From: Chamaea fasciata
Lineage: Eukaryota > Chordata > Aves > Passeriformes > Sylviidae
DNA length: 64,000 nucleotides
Assembly (NCBI GenBank): GCA_029207755.1
Contig: JARCOQ010000012.1
Span: 15,877,679-15,941,678 of the forward strand
Direction of reading: 5' to 3'
Position 1 is the first letter of the stretch. Each line of letters begins with the position of its first letter. The position numbers and the translations under genes are program-made. The notes under the pieces are model-generated. The model was not told the DNA's origin. It did no database searches and was given only the letters and a program-made list of their open reading frames with translations. Of the stretch, positions 1 to 10,509 are shown piece after piece.

Positions 1-4
1 CCAG

Positions 5-2272
5 ATGCCAGGGAGCCTCTCCACGGCCCTGCGAGTCGTGGGGACCAGCCTCTTCGCCGTGGCGGTGCTGGGGGGAATCCTGGCTGCCTACGTCACAGGG
101 TACCAGTTCATCCACACGGAGAAGCACTACCTCTCCTTCGGGCTCTACGGGGCCATCCTGGGGCTGCACCTCTTCATCCAGAGCCTCTTCGCCTTCCTGG
201 AGCACCGGCGCATGCGGGGCGAGGGGCAGCCGGTGCGGCCGGGGCGCTCGGTGGCCCTCTGCATTGCCGCCTTCCAGGAGGATCCCGACTACCTGACCAA
301 GTGCCTACGCTCCGTCAAGCGCATCGCCTTCCCCGACCTCAAAGTGGTGATGGTGGTGGACGGCAACGGCCCCGACGACACCTACATGCTGGACATCTTC
401 CGGGACGTGATGGGCTCCGAGCACTCTGGCAGCTACATCTGGAAGAGCAACTTCCATGAGCAGGGCGAGGGGGAGACGGAGGCTGGGCTGCGGGAAGGGC
501 TGGCCTGTGTTCAGGCACTGGTCCGCAGCAACACCTACTCCTGCATCCTCCAGAAGTGGGGCGGGAAGCGGGAGGTGATGTACACGGCCTTTCGGGCGCT
601 TGGAGACTCCGTGGACTATATCCAGGTGCATGCATGGGCTGGGGGGATGTGGGCAGTGAGCATCCTGCCTGCTTGCCCAGGCAGAGGGGCTGTGGGTGGA
701 ATGGGAGCAGTCCCGGGAATCCTCAGGAGCATCTGGGTGCCTGGAACCAAATCTGGCCCCATGTACTGCCCATGATCCACCAGGGCTGGGGGCAACTGGC
801 ACTGGGGTGGTTGAGGTGCTGAGCCCTGCCCACACTGCTGCCCAGGGGTGTCCCATCACCTTCTCAGCACATGGCCTGCTATAGTGTCATCCCTTGGGAC
901 AGTGTGGCACAGGATGCCAGGTCCCCACATGTGGTGACTGGGACAGGACCTCCCTCAGTGCAGGTGTCCTGGGCAGCAGTGCCCCGGTACCAGTGGGTGC
1001 TCTGCTCCCTGCCATCGCCTGCTGGTCTCCGGGGCTCTGCCTGGTCTCGCCGTCCGTGGCTCAGGCTTGCCTGGCTGTGGGCTGGGCTGTCTGCCGGGCG
1101 CGCGTGGGCGGCAGGAGCGGGGCTCGACATTCCCTCTGCCCCCAGGTGTGTGACTCAGACACGGTGCTGGACCCCGCCTGCACCGCCGAGATGCTCCGCA
1201 TCCTGGAGGCCGACCCCCGTGTCGGTGGCGTCGGTGGCGATGTCCAGGTACCCTGGCATGAGGGAGGGCACCCCGGGGCGGCGAGGGCAGGCCTTGGGGT
1301 CCCAGGGGGCTGCAGCACTGCCGGGACTCACATCCATCCCCTCTGCAGATCCTGAACAAGTACGACTCGTGGCTCTCCTTCCTGAGCAGCGTGCGGTACT
1401 GGATGGCCTTCAACGTGGAGCGCGCGTGCCAGTCGTACTTTGGGTGCGTGCAGTGCATCAGCGGCCCCCTGGGCATGTACCGCAACGCGCTGCTGCAGCA
1501 GTTCCTCGAGGACTGGTACCACCAGACCTTCCTGGGCAGCAAGTGCAGCTTCGGGGATGACCGGCACCTCACCAACCGCGTGCTCAGCCTGGGCTACCGG
1601 ACCAAGTACACGGCTCGCTCCAAGTGCCTGACGGAGACACCCACGCGGTACCTGCGCTGGCTCAACCAGCAGACCCGCTGGAGCAAATCCTACTTCCGTG
1701 AATGGCTCTACAATGCACTCTGGTTCCACAAGCATCACCTCTGGATGACCTACGAGTCGGTGGTCACCGGCTTCTTCCCCTTCTTCCTCATCGCCACCGT
1801 CATCCAGCTCTTCTACCGCGGCCGCATCTGGAACATCCTCCTGTTCCTGCTGACAGTGCAGCTGGTGGGTGTCATCAAGGCCACCTACGCCTGCTTCCTG
1901 CGGGGCAATGCTGAGATGATCTTCATGTCCCTCTATGCCCTCCTCTACATGTCCAGCCTGCTGCCCGCCAAAATCTTTGCCATTGCCACCATCAACAAGT
2001 CGGGCTGGGGCACCTCAGGGCGCCGCACCATTGTGGTGAACTTTGTGGGGCTGCTGCCAGTGTCGGTGTGGGTGGCGGTGCTGCTGGGCGGGCTGGCCTA
2101 CACCGCCTACAGCCAGGACCTCTTCAGCGAGACCGAGGTGGCCTTCCTCGTCTCAGGTGCCATCCTTTATGCCTGCTACTGGGTGGCCCTGCTCACCCTC
2201 TACCTGGCCATCGTTGCCCGCCGCTGTGGCAAGAGGCAGGAGCAGTGCAGGCTGGTCTTCACCGAGGTCTAA
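5..2272 (+). CDS. HAS3: Hyaluronan synthase 3, complete coding sequence
   Basis: Multi-pass plasma-membrane GT2 glycosyltransferase that polymerises UDP-GlcNAc and UDP-GlcA into hyaluronan and extrudes the chain. Coding exons are 5-625, 1146-1247 and 1349-2272, all with GT/AG borders and phase 0, giving 548 residues (human HAS3 553). The N-terminal membrane segment is followed by the cytoplasmic catalytic domain: the DSD motif is at residues 210-212, GDD at 310-312 and the QQTRW product-binding motif at 348-352. A cluster of membrane segments forms the C-terminal third. The bases just before the ATG (ccag) look like a splice acceptor, as expected if the 5-prime UTR lies in an upstream non-coding exon outside the window. 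HAS1 or HAS2 is unlikely, because residues 1-60 and the C-terminal end follow HAS3 almost residue for residue. Confidence 0.97.
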
Positions 2273-3360
2273 CCATGGGGTGGTCCCATGCCAGGGTCAT
2301 CTCATGTGCCATGGCAATCCAATGTGTCAGGGTAACAACCCCCCATCCCCTCTTCCTCATCCCAGAACCACCAGGTGCTGGGGTGGTCCCACATGCTGGA
2401 GTGAACACCCCCAGTCCCCTTTTTCCCAATCCCGGAGCTGCTGGGCAGCGCGGTGCGCTCCCAACCCTTGGCATTTCTCATCAGATCTTGAAATCTTGCT
2501 TTTTCTCTTTATTAAGATGTACATTCTTCCTATATTTTCAATTTTCCATCCCAAGCTGGCCACAGAGAAGCTGAGCCAGGGCTGCTCATCACCCAGCCAG
2601 GTGCTGCCAGCTACATCCCAGCTGTGCCCTATGGAGCATCCTGGTGTGGAGCGCTGCTGGCTGCGCTCCCCACGCCCCACTCCAGAATTTTCCACCCTTT
2701 GGTGCTTTTTACAGGGATTTCAGTCCCATCTCCATGGTGCTACAGCACTTCCCATCCCCAGGACACACGGTCTCCGTCCAGCACAGTGCCAGCACTGCTG
2801 GCTGGTGCTGCCTCTGCCCCACGGCTGCGTGCGGGCACGTACCCACGGGGAGCCCCCCAGGCCTTTTGGGGGTCTGGCTGCTCCGGGAGGGCAGCAGGTT
2901 CCTTCAGCTTTGCCAAAGAGCCGAGGGGGAATCCTGGCATGGAGAAACTGGGAAAACTGGGGGGGGCAGTGTGTTGGCCAGAGCATGACGTAGCCCCAAA
3001 GGGTCTCTGGCCAACACACAGCCCCATCACTCCCACCCCGCTACCTTCCCAACTGTGGGAAGATGGGGATTTAGGCAAGGTGCTTCCCAACTTTCCCCTT
3101 CCCAGGGAATTCACCTGTGGGTCCTTTTTTCAGGACTTGGATAAAAACCCCTTTCTATGACGGAGCTTTTAGCTGGTTTTTGTTTAATTTAATACAAGGT
3201 TTTTTAGAAGACTTTTGTAGCTCTTTGGTATTCTCGCAAATGGTTTGTAAATCTATTTATTTTTGAACCTGCCAGGGGGATTTTTTTCCATATTTCGGGT
3301 GGAAAAAGCTGGTTTTTATATCCTGATGGAGTTGTGGAAATAAAGACTTGAAGTGAGGGC
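2273..3360 (+). other. HAS3: HAS3 3-prime UTR
   Basis: Non-coding sequence from the HAS3 stop to just past its polyadenylation signal. The final 200 bases are T-rich, in contrast to the GC-rich first half. Reading frames through it are short and unlike any known protein. Confidence 0.75.
3339..3344 (+). terminator. HAS3: HAS3 polyadenylation signal AATAAA
   Basis: Canonical AATAAA followed within 30 bases by a GTG/TGTTTT-rich stretch, the expected downstream element. Confidence 0.8.
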
Positions 3361-3787
3361 ACACGGCGTGTTTTGGGGAGGGTGCCTGGCCCCCCTGCCC
3401 GACTTGAGGGAGCTTGGTCCTGAGTCCCTGCGTGGCACTGGTGTCCCTAGAGCTGCAGGGAGAAGGTAGAAGAAGACATCTCCATATGGCACTTCCATGG
3501 ATCCCTGGGACCTGCTGGACACTGTGGGAGACCCCTGCCCAGGGTCACAGGAAGTCCGCGTGTCCCCTGGGGTGACCCACAGGGCCTGTGGCCAAGAGGT
3601 TGGTTGCTCTCTGAGAAGAGTCATTTTGGGGAGGACAAGTGACCCAGGAAGGGCTCCAGGTACCCAGACACAGGACAAAGCAGCCACAGCGTCCCCTGTG
3701 CAGCATAAGGATGAGGTCCTGGATCTCTCCAAGTTCCTGCTGCTCTTTCCAGCAGCAGATCACAGTTCATAGCCCACATCCTTCCCC
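3361..3787. other. Convergent intergenic interval between HAS3 and CHTF8
   Basis: No gene or repeat recognised. Part should be CHTF8 3-prime UTR (minus strand), but no minus-strand AATAAA is present here. The nearest one is inside the HAS3 3-prime UTR near 3255, so the two transcripts may overlap tail to tail. Confidence 0.5.
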
Positions 3788-4287
3788 TCACACCTTCTTG
3801 GGCACGTGGGTGATGATGGGCTTGGGGCGGGTTTTGAAGAGCAGTTTGGTTTTGATGAGGGCAGTAACAGTGTAGTGGCCGTGGGGCTCTGTGGGGCTGG
3901 GCTGGGGGGCTCCTCCCTGCTTCACCAGCACAGCAAACGGCTTCTCCAGCTGCACCACCTTCCCATAGAGGATGTGGTGACCCACGATGAGCACAGGGAT
4001 GCCCTGGGGAGAGCAGAGGGTGAGGCTGGGCTGGGCTGTCCCCGGCAGGTCCCGGCGGTGACCAGCCTCACCTCACAGGTGTAGTGCAGGTCTCCCAGCA
4101 GGCTCCCGGCCAGGTCCCCGCTCTGTCGGGGCTCCACCTCGCCCTGCAGCTCCACCAGCACCCACTGTGCCAGGGCCCCCGTGCCAGCGCTGTGGGAGAC
4201 ATGAGGAGGGTCACCCAGGCCCCAGCAGGCACAGGGGTCACGGGGACAAGACCCACAGGCTCACCTGGAGATGACGATCTGCACCAT
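3788..4287 (-). CDS. CHTF8: Chromosome transmission fidelity factor 8
   Basis: Small subunit of the alternative clamp loader CTF18-RFC; with DSCC1 it forms the trimer that links the complex to DNA polymerase epsilon and supports cohesion. Minus-strand exons are 4287-4265, 4189-4072 and 4003-3788, phases continuous, coding for 118 residues (human 121). The start MVQIVIS, the middle LLGDLHYT and [10 protein letters not shown], and the C-terminal end [10 protein letters not shown]...VPKKV are all recognisable. The first coding exon is only 23 nt. The alternative long DERPC-type reading frame known from the human locus was not recognised here. Confidence 0.95.
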
Positions 4288-5049
4288 GCCGGGCCCTGCC
4301 AGGGGCTGCAGAGACACAGTCAGGGCAGGGGGAGTGGGTAGGGGAGCAGAGCCCCTGGCCCTTCCCCTCTCGGGGTCCCACAGACTCCCCCTATGCACAG
4401 ACCCTGTTCTGGGCTCACAGATCCCGAGATCCAACCCCCCAGGCCCTATAGAATCTCCCCAGACCCTTCAGCCCCCCCTGGGCCCCACAGATCCCCAAGC
4501 CCACATCTCCCCGTAACGGGTCCTACTGTCCCCCCAGCACCCGCAGCCGCCGTGCCCAGAACCCAGACCCCCCCAGCCCCATCCCCTCCCCGGGCCCCGG
4601 AGACCCCCATGCCCAAAACCACGACCCAGACCCCCCTACGGGCCCTGCAGCCTGCCCCGGACACCCAGCCCCCAAAGCCCGGATCCTTTCCGCGGGCGCC
4701 CCGAGCCCTGCACTCCCGTGCCCTGCGCCCCCCGGTTGCGCGGGGCGCTGGTGCCCTCCAGCGGCGCCGGTGCCGCGGGGACGGCCCGGGGCAGCCCGGC
4801 CGGGTCTCTCGGGACAGGATCCCTCCCGCCTGCACTGTGCGCTCGCCCCCGGCAGCGCCCCCGCCGCGCCGCCCCGGCCCCGCTCCCGCACCCGCCGCCG
4901 GCAGCGCCCGAATCTCCCGCCGCGCCGCCGCTTCCGCTTCCGGTGCCGCGCGGCGCCCGGGGCAGCTCCGGTTCCGGCGCGCCGCGCGCACGTGGGGCGG
5001 AGCGGGGCCGGGACCGGGAGCGGAGCGGCGCCGGAGCCGGCGGAGCGCG
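4288..5049. promoter_or_regulatory. CHTF8/UTP4 bidirectional CpG-island promoter
   Basis: Head-to-head start codons are 762 bp apart. CpG-dense sequence runs from about 4640 into UTP4 exon 1 (to about 5215). An ETS-like TTCCG cluster lies near 4935-4980 and a CACGTG E-box near 4989. The CHTF8-proximal half (4300-4630) is C-rich but CpG-poorer. The long open frames on both strands come from base composition. Confidence 0.6.
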
Positions 5050-8000
5050 ATGGGCGAGTTCGAGGTGCACCGGGTGCGGTTCTTCGGGCTGGTGCCGGCG
5101 GGCGTGCGCTGCCTCGCCTGCCAGCCCCGCGGCGCCCGCCTGGCCCTGGCCCGCACCGACGGCGCCGTCGAGGTGTACAGCTTCGCCGCCAACTACTTCC
5201 AGGAGAAGGTGAGGACGCCGGCATGGGCCGTACCGGGCTGTACCACGCCTGTACTGAGCCATACCGGCCTTTATCGAGCTTGTACCGGGCACGTACCTAG
5301 CCTGTACCGTGCTTGCTTGGTCCTTCCGATCGGTTCCGAGCCTATACTGGGCGTGTACCGAGCCGAGCCGGGCCGTATCGAGCCGGGACCAGGCTCTGCT
5401 TGGCCCTACGGATCAGGACCAAGCCTGTACTGGGCAGTGTCGAGCCTCACCGAGGCTGTACCGGGCTTTAGCTGGCCCCGCTGATCCGTACCGGGTGGTA
5501 CCGGTCCGTACCGTGCCGTGACCCCGTCCCTGCACAGGTGATCCCCGGGCACGAGGCGCGGTCGGTGGAGTCGCTGTGCTGGGCGGCCGGGGACCGGCTG
5601 TTCGGGGCCGGGCTCAGCGGGGACATCACCGAGTACGACCTGTCGGGGCTGAGCGCGGGCCGCGGCGTGGATGGCGGCGGGGGACCCATCTGGAGCATGG
5701 TGGCCAACAGCACGGGCACCCAGCTGGCGGTGAGTGCCGCCGGGAGCGGCTGCGGGGCGGGGGGAGATGGTCCCGCTGGGCCCTGCGCTGATCCCGACCC
5801 CCCCAGATCGGCTGCGAGGACGGCTCTGTTAAGATCTTCCAAGTCATTCCAGGGGGGATCCAGTTTGAGCAGAACCTGGACAGGCGGAAAGGTGGGTCCT
5901 GGCTGCAGCCCCATCCCTCTGTCCCTCCAGGCGTCCCGGTGACCGGGGGTGTGAGCCCACAGGCTCTCACGCGGATCTTCCCTCCCCAGGTCGTGTCCTG
6001 AGCCTGTCCTGGCACCCCTCGGGCACTCACATCGTGGCTGGCTCCATCGATTTCTTCCGTGTGATCGACGTCACTTCAGGTACCTCCTGTCCCAGGAGTA
6101 GCCCCATCCCATCCCCCGGGACCGCTGGCACCCACCGGCCATGCCGTGCTCTGGGGGATCCCCCAGCCACCCCCAACCTTCTCCCACGCCAGGCCAGACG
6201 GTGCAGAGGATCATGGTGAACCACCAGGTGGAGAAGGCCAAGCGCGAGTGTGTGGTGTGGGCCGTCGCCCTCCTCTCCGGCGGCACCGTGGTCAGTGCCG
6301 ACTCCTTTGGGAGGGTGCAGTTCTGGGACTGGCAGCAGGGCACGCTGGCAGAGTCCCACACCATCAGCACCTCGGCCGTGCTCTCGCTGGCTGTGTCAGA
6401 GGTGGGTGATACCCCCAGGTCCCTCCCTGGCACACTCTGTGCCCCCCAGCAGTGCCCTCGTGTTGTTCCCAATCTGCTCCCACACCCTTGTCCCGTTTTC
6501 CTCCGCAGAAGGAGGACAGCATCGTCGTGGGCACCTCGACTGGGGCCACCTACCAGCTGCAGCTGCTGCCGGTGAAGCTGGGCGGGCCGGAGAAACGCTG
6601 GGTGCGGACAAAGACCTTCCAGTTCCACAGCCACGACGTGCGGGCCGTGGCACACAGCCCCACCGCCCTCATCTCCGGGGGTAGGACTGCTGGCAGCACC
6701 GGGACTGGACTGGATCTCCCCTCCCAGTACTGGCTCAGCTGACCTGTGCTTGACTTCCAGGCCTGGACGCCCAGCTGGTGATCCGCCCGCTGATGGAGAA
6801 GGTGCAGAAGAAGGGCTATGATGCAGTGCTCCGAAAATTCACCTTCCCCCATGTGAGTGATGCATGGACTGGGGTCTTGGAGCTGGTGGGGCTGGCAGCG
6901 CTGGATCTCCTTGCCCCTCCAGGTGCCCTCATTGCCCTGCCAGGGTTCCTTCTCTGTGCCTGGGTCCCTGTCCCTCCTCTGCCCCGTTGTGTCTCCTTTC
7001 CTGGAACATCCTGCCAAGGAGCAGTAGAAGTTGTCAAGCTGGTCTTGCTGGTCCTGCTGGGTCTCCATCTCCAGGCTCCCATCCCACGGGACCTGATTTC
7101 CCTGCACTCCCCCGCCTGGAGTCTCCAGCCCCCCCGGGCATTCTGGCTGTGCCTCAGCCCGCTGTGCCAGGCTGTGGGTCCATGACATCCTGCCTGTTTT
7201 TCCACGCAGCGACGCCTCGTCTCCTGTGCCAGGAAAGCCCGGCTGCTCCTCTTCCAGTTCTCCCAGTACCTGGAGCTCTGGAGACTCGGCTCCACTGAGG
7301 AGACTGGTGAGTCACAGGTGCAGCTCTCCAGTGTCAGCTCCCTGGCACAGCCCATGCTGCCAACAGGATTTTGGGACTGAACTGTCCTGAGCCTCAGGGA
7401 AGGGTCTGGGCACTCCCCCAGGATCCCCAGCTGCTCAAAGAGCCCCGTGTGGTTTTCCCACTCTCACTGATGGTCTGTGTGGTTCCTTTCCCAGGAAAGG
7501 ACGGCGAGGTCCTTCCCTTGTGCCGGATGCCCGAGCACCTCGTGCAGCTCAAGAGCAAGGTAGGTCTGACGGGGCTGGGGTGCCTCTGGGGCAGCTGAGG
7601 GGTGTGTGCTGGGCTCTGAGGGTCCCTCGGGCCCCCCTCAGTCCTGTGGCATTCCCAGGGCCCAGAGCACATCTACTGCAGCTGCGTCTCACCCTGCGGC
7701 ACCTGGGTCGGCTACTCCACGGCCTCCCGGTTCCAGCTGTACCGTGTGCGCTGCGACGGGGACGGCGTCAGCCTCAGGAAGGTCAGAGGGCTGGGGGGCT
7801 GTGGGGTCCTGGGGGCTGGCGTGGCCAGTGTCACTCGTGGGCAGTGTGGGTGACAGTGGGGTGACTGCCAGGGCTGCATTCTCCCCACTCCCAGGTCCCC
7901 AAAGTGCCCAAGCTGCTGCCTCCAGCCTACCAGCTCCAGTTCTCTGCCGACTCCGAGAGCCTCTTTGTCGCCTCTGCTCGAGGATGTGTCCACGTCTTCC

Positions 8001-9764
8001 AGCTGCTGGAGCCGGGGGGCTGCAAACACCTGCACACACTGCAGCCACCCTCAGGTGTGAGCTGGGGTGGTGCTGGGAGTTCCTGGGCTCCACGTCCCTC
8101 TCCCCTGTGGGTGCAGAGGTGGGGTGTCCCCCTTTCCTGCCCTGAGAGGTGTGTGAGTCTCTCCTGGGAGTGTTTGTGCCTTCGTGGCCTGGCACTGGGC
8201 AGTCAGGGGGGACGTGGGGCTGGGTGTCTCTCGGGTTTGGGGCTGCCAGCACCCCTCTCAGCCCGAGGGTCTCTGCAGGCTGCTCTGAGGCCGTTTACCT
8301 GCTGGCGCCGAGCGCGGACGGGCACTGGCTGGCAGCTGTCAGTGGCGACTGGGCCATTCACGTCTACAACCTGAAATGCTTCAAGGTGGGCCTGGGAGTG
8401 ACCCCCCAGCCTCAGGGGGTGTGGGATGGGGGGCTTAGCAGGCAGGGCCCCCCTGGGAGCCACCACTGCATCTCTGGAGCAGGGGCTGGGGTGGGTGTGA
8501 GGGAAAGGGGGTCAGAGGCAGTCCCGGAGGTTCTGGTCAGGGGTGGGCATGTGGGAGATGTGTCAGTGGTGGCCCCAGTGGGTCCCCTCAGTGCACTGTC
8601 TCCTCCTGCAGCATCACTGCGTGGTGCCCACCTACGACTGCGCCGTATCGGCCCTCGCCATCCACCCCAGCACCAACAACCTCGTCATTGCCTACTCGGA
8701 CCAGCAGGTAGGAGCTCTCCTGCTTGAGCTCTCGTGGCCCTGTCCCCTTCCCTGTGCCTGTCTCCCTGCCTTCAGGGCTTTTCGGCTTGGCTGGAGCTGC
8801 TGGCATGGGGGTGCTGCCAGGAGCAGACACCCCTGAGCCGCCCGTGTCCCTGCTGTCCTGTCAGCTGTTGGAGTTCAGCATCCCCGAGAAGCAGTACACC
8901 AACTGGAGCCGCGCCGTGCAGAGCCGGGGGCTGCACCGCACCTGGCTGGAGCGGGACTCGCCCATCACACACATCACCTTCAACCCCAAGAACCCCGCAC
9001 ACATCCTGCTCCATGACACCTACCTGCTCTGCATCCTTGACAAGTCCCTGGTGAGCTGGCGGGGCCGGGGGAGCCTGGGCAGTGCTCCTGTGGGAGCGCT
9101 GACCTGGGGTGTGCTCCTGTGGGAGCGCTGACCCGGGTTGTGCTCCTGTGGGAGCACTGACCTGCGTTGTGCCCGCTCTCACAGCCCCTGCCCGACGACA
9201 GCGCCCTCCTGATGAACCAGAGCGCCCTGAAGCAGCTCCCAGAGACGGCCAGGAAGCGGCAGCTCCACGCCTTCAAGATCTGCAAGAAATTCCAGGTGGG
9301 TTATGGTGTCAAGGAGTTGCTCAGGCTCTGGAGAGGGACTTTGAGCAAGGGTATGGACAGGACAAAGGGGGAATGGCTTCCCACTGCCAGAGGCCAGGGT
9401 TAGATAGGATAGTGGGATGGAATTGTTCCCTGTGAGGTGGGGAGGCCCTGGCACAGGGTGCCCAGAGAAGCTGTGACTGCCCCTGGATCCCTGGAAATGT
9501 CCAAGGCCAGGTTGGATGGTGCTTGGAGCAGCCTGGGCTAGCAGAAGGTGTCCCTGCCCATGGCAGGGGGTGGAACAAGATCCTTTTAAGGTCCCTTCCA
9601 CCCTAAACCATTTCCTGATTCCATGATTCCCATCTCCTGCTTTGTAGCCACTGCTCTTCATGGATCTGCTGGACGAGAACTGCCTGGTTGTGGTGGAACG
9701 ACCCATCATGGACTTCAAAACCCAGCTGCCTCTGCCTGTCCAACAGAAGAAATTTGGCACCTGA
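5050..9764 (+). CDS. UTP4: U3 snoRNP-associated t-UTP WD40 protein (cirhin)
   Basis: Nucleolar WD40 protein of the t-UTP/UTP-A subcomplex of the small-subunit processome, needed for pre-rRNA transcription and 18S processing. Sixteen coding exons: 5050-5208, 5538-5729, 5807-5891, 5990-6079, 6193-6401, 6509-6680, 6761-6852, 7210-7306, 7495-7559, 7659-7781, 7895-8054, 8279-8385, 8612-8707, 8865-9050, 9185-9295, 9648-9764. Phases close throughout, giving 686 residues, the same as human. The start MGEFEVHRVRFF, repeated WD-type blades and the C-terminal KKFGT match cirhin. Arg565 (WSR), the residue mutated in North American Indian childhood cirrhosis, is present. Exon 10 uses a GTCAGA donor. The start sits in a CpG island shared with CHTF8. 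Confidence 0.97.
5224..5520. repeat. Degenerate TGTACCG-type tandem repeat in UTP4 intron 1
   Basis: Almost all of the 329-bp first intron is built from variants of a roughly 10-11 base unit, GCCTGTACCGG or GAGCCGTACC. Dozens of TACCG/TATCG/TACTG cores occur at irregular spacing. Reading frames through it are open by chance. Confidence 0.7.
9082..9170. repeat. Three-copy 29-bp tandem repeat in UTP4 intron 14
   Basis: Three adjacent copies of a 29-base unit beginning TGTGCTCCTGTGGGAGCGCT, with one to three differences between copies. Confidence 0.8.
9310..9628 (+). mobile_element. CR1 LINE 3-prime fragment in UTP4 intron 15
   Basis: Contains the hallmark avian CR1 tail: GGCCCTGGCACAGGGTGCCC, AGAAGCTGTGACTGCCCCTG, CCATGGCAGGGGGTGG, and a terminal tattered ATTCCATGATTC repeat. 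The element ends about 20 bases before the exon 16 splice acceptor. Confidence 0.85.
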
Positions 9765-9850
9765 GAGCAGAAGAAGCCACTCCAACCTCGGGAACTGTCT
9801 CTGTGCTGCCTTCCTGGGGCACTGTAAGAATTTTCTTAAGGTGCTGTAGG

Positions 9851-9856
9851 AATAAA
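9851..9856 (+). terminator. UTP4: UTP4 polyadenylation signal AATAAA
   Basis: AATAAA 87 bases after the stop codon, followed by a GT-rich stretch, giving a very short 3-prime UTR. Confidence 0.8.
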
Positions 9857-9869
9857 ACCTCACTGTTCT

Positions 9870-10230
9870 GTACATGCCCAGGCTCAGGGCTCATCCTTGT
9901 GCGTGACTCCCTGTTGTCACACCACCATCATGTCATCACGATCTTCATATCCTTCCGGTTGTCCTCCCCGGCGCTGCGGGGACAAGGTGATACCCCACCT
10001 TCCATCCCTTTTCCCTCCCAGTGTCTAATCCCAGTGTTGGCTTCTCTCTCCCCAGTGGGCGCGTGGGTCCGTGGGTGCTGCCTGGGGCCGGGAAGCTTCA
10101 TTCCCTGAGGACGGGAGTCTGTGGGTGTTGCGTGGGGCAGGGAAGCGTCATTCCCCCAGGATGGAGGGAGAGAAATCGGGGATCCCCGGAAAATACGGGA
10201 GATTCAAAGCACATCTCATAAAATAAATCG
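9870..10230. other. UTP4-SNTB2 intergenic with a local duplication
   Basis: No gene. About 10068-10158 holds two imperfect copies of a roughly 47-base unit (GTGGGTGYTGCSTGGGGCMGGGAAGC...CATTCCC). Confidence 0.55.
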
Positions 10231-10509
10231 CAGCGCGCCAAATAATCTCGGCGCCAGACATGGCGTGCGGGGGCGCGGCTCCCTAGGCCCCGCCCTCCGC
10301 TGCGACCAATCACAGCAGCGGCGGCTTAGTCGCCACCTCTGATTGGTGGCGGCGGAGGCGGGGGCGGGGCGGCCCCACCCCGTCCCCCCCGTGCCCCAGA
10401 GCCTACCGCAGCGCGCCATGCGGGCGGGGGCGTGGCCGCAAGCCGCGCCCTCTCCCCAGGCCACGCCCCTTCCCCGGTGACCGGCGGCGGCGGCGGCGGC
10501 GGCGGCGGC
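10230..10509 (+). promoter_or_regulatory. SNTB2: SNTB2 promoter with opposed CCAAT boxes
   Basis: CpG-rich sequence ending at the SNTB2 start. CCAAT lies at 10306-10310 and an inverted CCAAT (ATTGG) at 10342-10346, followed by GC boxes (GGGGCGGGG near 10363). A GGC trinucleotide run sits directly before the ATG. An ATG at 10418 is out of frame with the main start. Confidence 0.6.

Noticed and set aside
4393..5484. 363-codon + frame and several minus frames across the CHTF8/UTP4 promoter
   Set aside because: CpG-island composition suppresses stop codons; the frames run through promoter, exon 1 in the wrong phase and intron repeat.
10432..10509. Upstream in-frame extension of SNTB2
   Set aside because: It contains no ATG in frame and is a Gly run; the ATG at 10510 matches the family start.
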